A stretch of 23,313 nucleotides of DNA. It comes from Spirochaetales bacterium (lineage in GTDB: Bacteria > Spirochaetota > Spirochaetia > DTKZ01). The position numbers and the translations under genes are program-made. Positions 1 to 6,711 of the stretch are shown piece after piece. How positions within the stretch are numbered: the stretch's first letter is position 1; each line of letters opens with the position of its first letter. The DNA lies in NCBI GenBank assembly GCA_031280945.1, contig JAITGB010000073.1, positions 1 through 23,313 on the forward strand, written 5' to 3'. Under the pieces are notes generated by a model. It did no database searches. It was not told where the DNA came from and saw only the letters and a program-made list of their open reading frames with translations.

Positions 1-506
1 AAAATAACCAGGGCAGTAATTTTTATATCGAAGTAGCCCAGCCTAAGACTATCGCCCGCAAGGCCGAAGCCCCGCCACACGAAAACCGAAACAAGAAAAG
101 ACATACGCGCAAAGAATACAACCGCAGCCGCAATCAGCCCCACAGTGGCGGGCCGTATACCCCCCAGAAGGGAAGACACAAAAAGGCTTTCCTTGAACTT
201 CCGCAAAAAATGCGCCGTAACAATAACAAGGATAAACGAAGGCAGACACACCCCCAGGGTCGCCGCCGCCGAACCCGCAAAGCCCGCCACGCGAAAGCCC
301 ACGTAAGTCGCCGCGTTGACCGCAATAGGGCCGGGAGTCATCTGCGAAATGGCAACAATATCCGCAAACTCCCGCGCCGCGAGCCAGCCGCGGGAAGCGA
401 TTTCGCCCTCCATCATGGGAACCATGGCGTAGCCCCCGCCGAAACTCAAAAGCCCAATTTTGAAAAAAGACCAAAGGAGGCTCAAAACCGTAAGGAGAAA
501 ACTCAT
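1..506 (-). CDS. Chromate transporter (CHR family), second short subunit, 3' end cut by window edge
   Basis: This is a short-chain CHR-family membrane protein, probably the partner of the gene just upstream; short CHR proteins are normally encoded as tandem pairs that together make one anion (chromate) transporter. The frame opens with ATG at 506 and stays open to position 1, giving at least 168 residues. Visible family hallmarks are FKIGLLSFGGGYAMVPMM near residues 15-32 and SQMTPGPIAVNAATYVG around residues 52-68, followed by hydrophobic helices. The start overlaps the previous stop as ATGA, which implies translational coupling. The separate start, and the fact that both halves carry the same N-terminal motif, argue against a frameshifted long CHR gene. 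The physiological substrate is not certain, since many CHR homologues in anaerobes have not been tested for chromate efflux. Confidence 0.88.
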   Translation of the reverse strand, partial: MSFLLTVLSLLWSFFKIGLLSFGGGYAMVPMMEGEIASRGWLAAREFADIVAISQMTPGPIAVNAATYVGFRVAGFAGSAAATLGVCLPSFILVIVTAHFLRKFKESLFVSSLLGGIRPATVGLIAAAVVFFARMSFLVSVFVWRGFGLAGDSLRLGYFDIKITALVI

Positions 507-1153
507 TGTTTTTTCGCCCTGCCCGCAGCCTCCGCCCCGCGGCCCCCAAGAAGGCCAAAAAACACAAGGCCCCAAGCCGCGCTTACAGGAATAACGAGAA
601 AAGCGCTCACCCCGAAACCCGCCATAGCCAAAAACGCGCACGAGGCCACAACCCACGCAGGAGGATTACGCAGAATAGACCTCCCCAGCCTGATGCCCGC
701 AAGGAGAATCATGGCCGTAACCCCCGCCCGCACTCCGGCAAAAGCCTTTTGCACCCACACATTCTCCTGCATATTTACAAGAAAAATTGCAACCGCAAGA
801 ATAGTTAAAAACGAAGGAAGAATAATCCCCGCCGAGGCCGCAAGAGCCCCCTTGAGCCGCGCCGTCCTGTAGCCCACAAAAATCGCCGCGTTAACCGCGA
901 TGACCCCCGGCAGGGACTGGGCAATGGCAAAAACATCGACAATCTCTTCGGGACTCACCCAGCGGCGCGCCTCCACAAACTCCCTCTCAATCAAAGGAAG
1001 CATCGCGTAACCCCCGCCAATCGTAAAAGCCCCAATCTTGAAAAACGAAGCGAACATTCCCAAAAGCTCACGGGCAGAAAGTTTTTCCCCCGCGTTTTTC
1101 TCCGGCCCCTCGCCCGGCCTCTCACTCACTTTCCCGCCCGTGCTATGACTCAT
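503..1153 (-). CDS. Chromate transporter (CHR family), first short subunit
   Basis: A 216-residue polytopic inner-membrane protein of the short CHR family. After a hydrophilic 28-residue leader come the signatures FTIGGGYAMLP (residues 43-53) and LPGVIAVNAA (81-90), then long hydrophobic stretches near 103-126, 138-155 and 168-203. It is expected to assemble with the downstream paralogue into a chromate/oxyanion transporter. Its ATG lies 13 nt after the glycerate-kinase stop, and its TGA overlaps the ATG of the next gene, so it is probably in one operon with the TPR and glycerate-kinase genes. The leader is rich in Gly, Glu and Lys and could be over-long; an internal Met at residue 33 is too close to the signature to be preferred. 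No strong Shine-Dalgarno is seen before 1153. Confidence 0.9.
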   Translation of the reverse strand: MSHSTGGKVSERPGEGPEKNAGEKLSARELLGMFASFFKIGAFTIGGGYAMLPLIEREFVEARRWVSPEEIVDVFAIAQSLPGVIAVNAAIFVGYRTARLKGALAASAGIILPSFLTILAVAIFLVNMQENVWVQKAFAGVRAGVTAMILLAGIRLGRSILRNPPAWVVASCAFLAMAGFGVSAFLVIPVSAAWGLVFFGLLGGRGAEAAGRAKKQ

Positions 1154-1166
1154 CGAACACGGCTCG

Positions 1167-2540
1167 TTATTTTATTATTGTAAGCTGAACATCACAGACA
1201 TTTGTATTTGTCGGCCCCGTCTTGCAGAGAAAACCAATCTTGTCAAAAAAGTGGTACGAATCATTCGCCGCCAAATACTCCTGCAGGGAAAGCCCCGCCT
1301 TCTTTCCCGCCGCAAGAACATCGAGGTCCGCAAAAGCCCCCGCCGCGTCCGTAGGGCCGTCGTTCCCGTCCGTGGAAGCCGCGAGAAACCAAATTCCCGT
1401 AGACCCCTCAGGATTCGCCTCAATCTCCGACAAAAACGACAAGGCCATCTCCTGATTTCTCCCCCCCTTGCCCGAACCGCGCAGGGTAACAGTCGTCTCC
1501 CCCCCCGCAATCACGCAGGCAGGCTTTTTGACCGCAAGCTCGTGTTTTGCCGCGTCCCGCGCGATACCAATATAAAAACGCGCAGCTTCGCGGGCCTCGC
1601 CCGTGATTTCCGAAGACAGAACAATCGTATTGTAGCCCAGCTCCCTCGCAGTCCTTTCCGCCGCCAAAAGAGCCCCGTAGTTTGAACCAATCAAAATGTT
1701 CTTCACCTTGGAAAAAACAGGGTCTCCCTTCTTCGGCGTTTCCGGCAGCTTCCCCGCCTCCCCAAGCTGGAGAACCCGCAGGGCAAGGGCAGGCAGTTTC
1801 GCCGCAATATCGAATTTTTTGATAAGCCGCATAGCCTCCGCATAGCTCGTATTGTCGGGAACCGCAAGACCCGAAGCAATAGAATCAAGCCTATCGCCCA
1901 CAACATCCGAGAGAATAAGATTCACACAGTCCGCAGGCTGCGAAAGCTGCGCAAGCCGCCCCCCCTTGATACCCGAAAGATGCTTGCGTATACAGTTAAT
2001 TTCCTGAATGTTCGCGCCGCAGGCAAGAAGAGCCTTTGTCGCAGCCTGCTTGTCCTCCAGGGTCAGGGAATGCTCCCCCTCATCGTCCTTCCAGGCGTAG
2101 GGAAAAGAAAGAAGAGCCGAGCCCCCCCCGGAAATAAGATTCAGAATAAGAGTCCTCTCGTCCGCGCCCCTACACAGCTCCGCGATAGTCCTCCCCGCCT
2201 CAACCGAACCCGCATCAGGAACAGGATGGCCCGCACAAATCATTCTGATTTTTTTTAAGCTCTCCGTGTGCCCCGCCTTCACCGCAATCACACCCTCGGA
2301 AATCCGCCCGGCAAGAACCTCCTCCACCGCCAGGGCCATCTTTGCCGTAGCCTTGCCCGCCCCCAGAACAAGAATCCTCGCGTACCGAGACAAGTCCCAG
2401 GTCAAAGTCTCCCCGTCCGTCTTCACAGAAAGAGTATCCCCCGAAACCGACATCCTGTCTTTTAACATCATGTAGGGGTCAACCCTCCGAACCGAAGCAT
2501 CGAAAATCGCCGCCAAATCTTTTCGCACATCAGCGCTCAT
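1167..2540 (-). CDS. Glycerate 2-kinase, class II (DUF4147/MOFRL family)
   Basis: A 457-residue cytoplasmic enzyme expected to phosphorylate D-glycerate to 2-phosphoglycerate with ATP, feeding lower glycolysis. Older databases call this family hydroxypyruvate reductase (TtuD). Visible family motifs are VLGAGKATAKMA in the N-terminal DUF4147 domain (58-69), ISGGGSALL (136-144), and in the C-terminal MOFRL domain GGETTVTLRG (346-355) with GGRNQEMAL (359-367), TDGNDGPTDAAGA (390-402) and GPTNTNVCD (442-450). Length and motif order are normal for the family. The start overlaps the stop of the upstream TPR gene by 4 bp (ATGA). Linkage to CHR transporter genes does not obviously reflect a shared pathway. 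Coding composition is G/T-rich, like its operon neighbours. Confidence 0.93.
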   Translation of the reverse strand: MSADVRKDLAAIFDASVRRVDPYMMLKDRMSVSGDTLSVKTDGETLTWDLSRYARILVLGAGKATAKMALAVEEVLAGRISEGVIAVKAGHTESLKKIRMICAGHPVPDAGSVEAGRTIAELCRGADERTLILNLISGGGSALLSFPYAWKDDEGEHSLTLEDKQAATKALLACGANIQEINCIRKHLSGIKGGRLAQLSQPADCVNLILSDVVGDRLDSIASGLAVPDNTSYAEAMRLIKKFDIAAKLPALALRVLQLGEAGKLPETPKKGDPVFSKVKNILIGSNYGALLAAERTARELGYNTIVLSSEITGEAREAARFYIGIARDAAKHELAVKKPACVIAGGETTVTLRGSGKGGRNQEMALSFLSEIEANPEGSTGIWFLAASTDGNDGPTDAAGAFADLDVLAAGKKAGLSLQEYLAANDSYHFFDKIGFLCKTGPTNTNVCDVQLTIIK

Positions 2541-3208
2541 CTTTTCTTCTCCTTTGCCAGAGCCTCTTTCGCCTTTCTGAAATTCCCGTGAATACCCGCA
2601 AGGCTCGTATAAAACGCCGCCTTCTCAAAAAGTTTAACCGCTTCCTCAATATTCTTTTTTATATTCATCTCAAGAGCCCCCAAATTGTTCCAGGCCTGAA
2701 AATTGCACGAATCCGCCTTCACCGCCGCCTTCAAAGACGCCTCCGCAGCCTCGTAATCCTTCTCCCCCATCTTCGCGTTACCCTCTTTCAAAAGAGCGTA
2801 ACTCTTCATCGCAGCCTCAAAAGACGCAGGCTTCGCGCACTGAGAAATGCGGTGCATAATCTGCCTCTTGTCCTCCTCACTCTCGCACAGAGGAAGAGCG
2901 CGCGAATAAAACTCCTTGCAGGGCCCCGGCTTGCCCCAAATATAGTACATATCCCCCAGGGACTTAAAACGGATAAAAGTATCCCCGTAGCGCTCAAGCT
3001 CCGAAAGAAAATACCTCTCCGCCTCCGCGAACCTCTCCTGCGCCAAAGCCGCCAGGCCCAGATTATGCCCCAGGCCAAACCTGTTCGGCTCCAGCCTCTC
3101 AATCTTCCGAAAATAGTCCTCCGCCCGCCCGTAGCGCCCCATAACAAGATTGTTAAGCGCCGCCCTCTGCCACCATCGTATAGCAAGGGAATGAAAAGGA
3201 AAAATCAT
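2537..3208 (-). CDS. TPR-repeat protein
   Basis: A 223-residue protein made of tetratricopeptide-like helical repeats. Recognisable units include GRYGRAEDYFRKIERLEPN, an ERFAEAERYFLSELERYGD unit, and a C-terminal KDYEAAEASLKAAVKAD unit followed by NIEEAVKLFEKAAFY. No signal peptide or membrane segment is evident, so a cytoplasmic scaffold role is likely; the partner is unknown. I chose ATG 3208 (MIFPFHSL) rather than the longer open frame to 3298, because the extra 30 residues are Arg-rich and come from palindromic and repeat DNA. Upstream of 3208 there is no strong Shine-Dalgarno. It is the first gene of the minus-strand operon, and its stop overlaps the glycerate-kinase start by 4 bp. Confidence 0.75.
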   Translation of the reverse strand: MIFPFHSLAIRWWQRAALNNLVMGRYGRAEDYFRKIERLEPNRFGLGHNLGLAALAQERFAEAERYFLSELERYGDTFIRFKSLGDMYYIWGKPGPCKEFYSRALPLCESEEDKRQIMHRISQCAKPASFEAAMKSYALLKEGNAKMGEKDYEAAEASLKAAVKADSCNFQAWNNLGALEMNIKKNIEEAVKLFEKAAFYTSLAGIHGNFRKAKEALAKEKKR

Positions 3209-3250
3209 GGCAGTAAGTATATCACGCCGCCTGCGGCCCTGCAATACAGC

Positions 3251-3271
3251 CCGCGCCGCTTCGCGGCGCGG
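3251..3271. repeat. GC-only palindrome (9-bp stem)
   Basis: A perfect inverted repeat, CCGCGCCGC with GCGGCGCGG around a 3-nt loop, lying between the TPR gene start and repeat copy A. No T-run follows on either strand, so it is not a typical intrinsic terminator. It would be transcribed, if at all, in the leader of the minus-strand operon. Confidence 0.7.
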
Positions 3272-3291
3272 CGGGAAGCCCCTTGGTCTTT

Positions 3292-3404
3292 CGCGCAAGG
3301 GATTGGAGGGGTTTAGTCCAACGGACCGGAGCGATAGCGCAGCCCCGCAAAGCCCGACTTTCCGTTTTTTTACTTCCGGTAAAAAAACGGAGAGATGCGC
3401 CCAA
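3292..3404 (-). repeat. Dispersed intergenic repeat, copy A
   Basis: Read on the minus strand this copy starts with TTGGGCGCATCTCT and ends with TCCAATCCCTTGCGC. It contains a hairpin at 3362-3390 whose 12-bp perfect arms (CCGTTTTTTTAC / GTAAAAAAACGG) enclose TTCCG. Downstream come GGGCTTTGCGGGGCT and CCGTTGG, both shared with copy D. It fills most of the divergent spacer between the TPR gene and the aspartate-kinase gene, so any promoters for those operons must lie within it or at its edges. Long open frames through it in several registers are by-products of its composition. Confidence 0.85.
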
Positions 3405-3456
3405 ATTCCTCCGCCCTATAGCAGTTTTCCGGCAAATCGGGTATTCTGGCTTTTCC

Positions 3457-4968
3457 ATGAAAACGCTTAAATTCGGCGGGAGTTCCGTAGAGGACGCGGG
3501 GAAAATCCGCCATGTTATTTCGATTATCAAAAACGAGGCCGGGAACGGGAGCCTGTGCGTTGTGTGTTCGGCCATGAAGGGCGTTACCGACGAGCTTATC
3601 AGGGCGGCGCGTTTGGCGGAGGAGGGGCGGCCCGGCTACCGCGCTCTTTTGGAGCGGCTTGAGGAGAGGCTTATAAGGGCCTGTGAGGGGCTTTTTCCTC
3701 AAGGGGAGAGGGAGGCGTCTTTTTCGCCTCTTTTTGAGAGCTGTGGGGAGCTTCTTGATATTCTGCACGGGGTTGAGCTTGTGCGTGAGTGTACGCCCCG
3801 CAGTCTTGACCTCATTATGAGTTTCGGGGAGAGGCTCAACTGCGCTCTTATCGCGGGGGCCATGAGGAGTATGGGCATAAACGCGAGGTACGTTGACGCG
3901 CGGGAACTCATTGTAACCGACGAGCGCTACGGCAGCGCGCGGGTGGATTTTACGGCGAGCTGCAGAAATATCAGGCGGCGGCTTGGGGGGGCGCTTTCAG
4001 GACGCGCCGGCGCGGGGGGCGTTATTTTTATTGTTACGGGTTTTATCGCGGCTACTTCCAGCGGGGTTACAACGACTTTGGGCCGCAACGGTTCGGACTA
4101 TACGGCGGCTCTGTGCGCGGCGGCCCTTGACTCCCAGGCCCTGGAGGTGTGGAAGGACGTTGACGGGGTTCTCAGCGCGGACCCGAATATCGTCAGGGGC
4201 GCTTTTGTTATTGACGAGGTGAGCTACGAGGAGGCCATGGAGATGAGCTTCTTCGGCGCGGAGATTATTCACCCCTACACTATGGGGCCTGTTCTGGAAA
4301 AAAACATTCCGCTCCGCGTAAAAAATACTTTGAATCCCTCTGTGCCGGGGACTCTCATCGCGCGCGATATTGGCCGCCACGAGTGGCCCATAACGAGCAT
4401 CGCCTCCATAGGAAACGCGGCCCTGATTAATGTGGAGGGGAGCGGTATGCAGGGAACGCCGGGCATTGCTTCGCGGGTTTTCGCGGCCCTCGCAAAGGCC
4501 GATGTCAACGTGATTATGATTTCTCAGGCTTCTTCGGAACACAGTATCTGCATCGTGATTCGCGCGGGGGAGGCGAAGAAGGCTCTGTCCGCCCTCAAAG
4601 CCGAGCTTGCGGCGGAGACACAGGCGCGGCTCATTGGAAATTTCGCGGTGATGAAAGACCTTGAAATCGTGGCCATCATTGGCGAGAATATGCGCGGGCG
4701 GCCCGGAATATCCGGCGAGCTTTTCAGCGCCCTGGGCAGGGCCGGGGTCAACGTGCTTGCCATTGCCCAGGGGTCTTCGGAGAGAAACATCTCCTTTGTC
4801 GTGGACGGCCGCGACAAGGTACAGGCCATCAATACGGTACACAGGGCTTTTTTCGGCGCTGCGGGAAAACGCAAATCCGAGGCAAAGCTCAGGACAGCAG
4901 GCCCAAAAATAGCCGCGCCGAAAAAAGCGGCAAGGCCCAAAAAAGCAGAGCGAGGAGGCGTACAATGA
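3457..4968 (+). CDS. lysC: Aspartate kinase (monofunctional, ThrA-like kinase with two ACT domains)
   Basis: A 503-residue enzyme that phosphorylates L-aspartate, the first step to threonine, methionine, lysine and diaminopimelate. The kinase domain begins with KFGGSSV (5-11) and includes VTGFIAATSSGVTTTLGRNG (193-212), the nucleotide-binding SDYTAAL, and KDVDGVLSADP (233-243). Two ACT modules follow (about 315-395 and 400-467), suggesting end-product feedback. The sequence resembles the kinase half of ThrA, but no homoserine dehydrogenase domain is present. ATG 3457 was chosen because the family begins a few residues before KFGGSSV; the open frame to 3283 is repeat-derived. The last 36 residues (468-503) form a Lys/Ala/Pro-rich basic tail, unusual for the family. 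Its stop overlaps the thrC start (ATGA), so the two are coupled. The symbol lysC is conventional; thrA-type naming is also possible. Confidence 0.94.
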   Translation: MKTLKFGGSSVEDAGKIRHVISIIKNEAGNGSLCVVCSAMKGVTDELIRAARLAEEGRPGYRALLERLEERLIRACEGLFPQGEREASFSPLFESCGELLDILHGVELVRECTPRSLDLIMSFGERLNCALIAGAMRSMGINARYVDARELIVTDERYGSARVDFTASCRNIRRRLGGALSGRAGAGGVIFIVTGFIAATSSGVTTTLGRNGSDYTAALCAAALDSQALEVWKDVDGVLSADPNIVRGAFVIDEVSYEEAMEMSFFGAEIIHPYTMGPVLEKNIPLRVKNTLNPSVPGTLIARDIGRHEWPITSIASIGNAALINVEGSGMQGTPGIASRVFAALAKADVNVIMISQASSEHSICIVIRAGEAKKALSALKAELAAETQARLIGNFAVMKDLEIVAIIGENMRGRPGISGELFSALGRAGVNVLAIAQGSSERNISFVVDGRDKVQAINTVHRAFFGAAGKRKSEAKLRTAGPKIAAPKKAARPKKAERGGVQ

Positions 4969-6272
4969 AATTCGCAAGCACACGGAACCCCCAGGAAAAA
5001 GTAACTCTCCGCGAAGCTGTTTTCCGGGGACTCGCGCCGGACGGAGGACTGTATCACCCGGACACGGTTCCGGCCTTGGGCAGCCTTATAGAGAGCTTCG
5101 GCCCCGGCGCAAGCACAGCGGAAATAGGGGAAGCCCTCACAGCCGCGCTTTTCGGCCCGGAGATTTCCCCCGAAGCCGCGGGCCGCATCTGCCGGAGGGC
5201 CTTTACCTTTGAGCCCGCCCTCGTGGAACTCTCCCCCGGCCTCACAATCCTCGAACTCTTTCACGGCCCGTCCTGCGCCTTCAAGGATTTCGGGGTCTCC
5301 TTTCTCGCCGCGCTCATGGAAGAGTTTCTCAGCCAGGAAGCCTCGAAAGCCCTCATTCTCACAGCCACCTCCGGCGACACGGGAAGCGCGGTTGCGCGGG
5401 CCTTTCACCAAAGGGAAAACATCGATGTCGTTATCCTCTATCCCTCAGGCAGGGTGAGCCCGCTCCAGGAAAAACAACTCACAACCCTGGGCGGCAACAT
5501 CACCGCCCTCGAAGTAAAAGGCTCTTTTGACGACTGTCAGGCCATGGTAAAAGAAGCCTTTGTTGACGCGGAGCTTTCCGCCCGCCTGCGCCTCACGAGC
5601 GCCAATTCCATTAACTTAGGCCGCCTTGTTCCCCAGGCCTTTTACTACGTCTTCGCCGCAAGCCGCCTCGACATGAGCCGGAGAAAAAAAGGCCCCGTGT
5701 TCTGCGTACCCAGCGGCAACTTCGGAAACCTCACAGCGGGCGTCATGGCCTGGCAGTGGGGCCTCCCCGTTACAGGCTTTATCGCGGCGACAAACATCAA
5801 CAAAACCGTACCCGAATACCTCAAAAGCGGCCTCTACGCGCCCAGAGCCTCCGTGCGCACCCTGTCCAACGCCATGGACGTAGGCGACCCCTCAAACTTT
5901 GAAAGGCTCAAAACCATCTTCGGCGGCGACAAAGAAAAAATGGCCGCCCTCATAACAGGCGTCTACATCACGGACGAAGAAACCCGCGAGGCAATCCGCG
6001 CAGTGTACGCGGAGGCCAAAATGTTTCTCGACCCGCACACAGCCCTCGGCATAGCCGCCGCCCGCCGCGTAGCCCCCCACGGGGAGGCGCCCGTCATCAG
6101 CCTCGCAACCGCCCACCCCGGCAAGTTTCTCGAAATCGTCGAAGAAGCAACAGGCAGCCTCCCGCCCCTCCCCGAAAGCCTCGCCGCCGTCCTCAACCTC
6201 CCCAAAAAATCCGTCCTCGTGGACAACACAGGAAGCGCCCTCAAAAAATTCTTGCGGGAAAGATTTTTGTAA
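4965..6272 (+). CDS. thrC: Threonine synthase
   Basis: A 435-residue PLP enzyme converting O-phosphohomoserine to L-threonine. The PLP lysine lies in HGPSCAFKDFG (K108), and the phosphate-binding loop in TATSGDTGSAVA (133-144). VPSGNFGNLTAG, FIAATNINKTVPEYL and the C-terminal DPHTALGIAAA are typical of the enteric/yeast-type enzyme. The N-terminus (MKFASTRNP and DGGLYHP) also fits this class. It is translationally coupled to aspartate kinase by a 4-bp overlap, which places pathway entry and exit in one operon. Codon composition switches from G/T-rich in lysC to C/A-rich here, right across the overlap. A 15-bp perfect hairpin begins 6 nt after the stop. Confidence 0.96.
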   Translation: MKFASTRNPQEKVTLREAVFRGLAPDGGLYHPDTVPALGSLIESFGPGASTAEIGEALTAALFGPEISPEAAGRICRRAFTFEPALVELSPGLTILELFHGPSCAFKDFGVSFLAALMEEFLSQEASKALILTATSGDTGSAVARAFHQRENIDVVILYPSGRVSPLQEKQLTTLGGNITALEVKGSFDDCQAMVKEAFVDAELSARLRLTSANSINLGRLVPQAFYYVFAASRLDMSRRKKGPVFCVPSGNFGNLTAGVMAWQWGLPVTGFIAATNINKTVPEYLKSGLYAPRASVRTLSNAMDVGDPSNFERLKTIFGGDKEKMAALITGVYITDEETREAIRAVYAEAKMFLDPHTALGIAAARRVAPHGEAPVISLATAHPGKFLEIVEEATGSLPPLPESLAAVLNLPKKSVLVDNTGSALKKFLRERFL

Positions 6273-6274
6273 GA

Positions 6275-6313
6275 TTGGGCGCATTTTTTCGGGCAGAGCC
6301 CGAAAAAATGCGC
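6275..6313 (+). repeat. Head fragment of the dispersed repeat (copy E): 15-bp perfect hairpin after thrC
   Basis: The sequence starts ATTGGGCGCAT, as the full repeat copies do, then forms perfect 15-bp arms (GCGCATTTTTTCGGG at 6279-6293 and CCCGAAAAAATGCGC at 6299-6313) around CAGAG. The rest of the consensus is missing; only GCCCG follows. It lies just after the thrC stop. A T-run is in the left arm and an A-run in the right arm on both strands, so no U-tract follows the stem and a standard terminator is unlikely. Confidence 0.75.
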
Positions 6314-6408
6314 AGCCCGATAAAACGCGCATTGCGGTTTCCCGTAAAATCCGGCTAAGTGCCTCATAGTAGCACTACGTGGCTGTTGCCCTAATCGCGT
6401 TTTTGAGG
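6314..6408. other. Non-coding spacer with an 8-bp inverted pair
   Basis: I see no credible gene here. AAAACGCG (6322-6329) and CGCGTTTT (6396-6403) form an inverted pair enclosing a shorter one, AGTGC (6358-6362) and GCACT (6372-6376). This could fold into a long imperfect stem if transcribed from thrC, but the arms are short and chance is not excluded. Together with the flanking repeat copies it makes up the only spacer longer than 300 bp in the window (6273-6711). Confidence 0.4.
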
Positions 6409-6523
6409 GGGGCGCATTCCGCATTTTTTTGCCGCGGCCAAAAAAATGCGGAACCGGGCTATCCGCTCCAACTCCTCAAAACCCGTTGGGTTTCTGCGGG
6501 GTTTCCGCTTCTATCCCTTGCGC
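6409..6523 (+). repeat. Dispersed intergenic repeat, copy B
   Basis: On the plus strand it runs from GGGGCGCATT to ATCCCTTGCGC. A hairpin at 6419-6451 has 13-bp perfect arms (CCGCATTTTTTTG / CAAAAAAATGCGG) around CCGCGGC. The body CCGGGCTATCCGCTCCAA, CCGTTGG, TTTCCGCTTCTATCCCTTGCGCA is nearly identical to copy C and differs from the copy A/D body. It lies between thrC and the next plus-strand gene. Confidence 0.85.
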
Positions 6524-6711
6524 ACCCACGGCCCGGCCCGCCTCCGGCGGGCCGGAAGCGCTTCTATCCAGGCTGCATGGGCGAGGAGCAATCCCGCAGG
6601 GATTGCGGCCAGCCCCGTGCGCCGCCCGCAGGAACTCCCAATTCCTGAATCCCCCCAAAAATTTCCCCCCACACAGCAAGCAAGAAGAATTTTTTTTCCG
6701 TATTACAGTAT
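6524..6711. repeat. Palindrome-rich spacer before the 6712 gene
   Basis: Two clean palindromes are present: a 10-bp stem at 6533-6555 (CCGGCCCGCC, TCC loop, GGCGGGCCGG) and an 8-bp stem at 6588-6606 (GCAATCCC, GCA loop, GGGATTGC). The phrase CGCTTCTATCC occurs at the end of copy B and again at about 6559-6569, suggesting a decayed or tandem tail of the repeat. The last 60 bases become A/T-richer. I could not identify a convincing -35/-10 pair. Short open frames through this stretch have no recognisable product. Confidence 0.5.

Noticed and set aside
49..872. Open frames antisense or out of frame in the chromate-transporter region
   Set aside because: They are Arg/Gly/Cys-rich, lack motifs and overlap the two CHR genes that carry clear family signatures.
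503..1153. Chromate transporter broken by a frameshift into two halves
   Set aside because: Both parts begin with the same CHR N-terminal motif and join by a clean ATGA overlap, as in normal short-chain CHR pairs.
3209..3456. Possible replication origin at the composition switch between divergent operons
   Set aside because: The switch reverses again at about 4.9 kb and 8.1 kb, there is no dnaA, dnaN or gyr gene, and no cluster of DnaA-box-like strings was seen.
6275..6313. Intrinsic terminator for thrC
   Set aside because: The stem is strong but the T-run precedes and the A-run follows the GC core, so no U-tract follows the hairpin on either strand.
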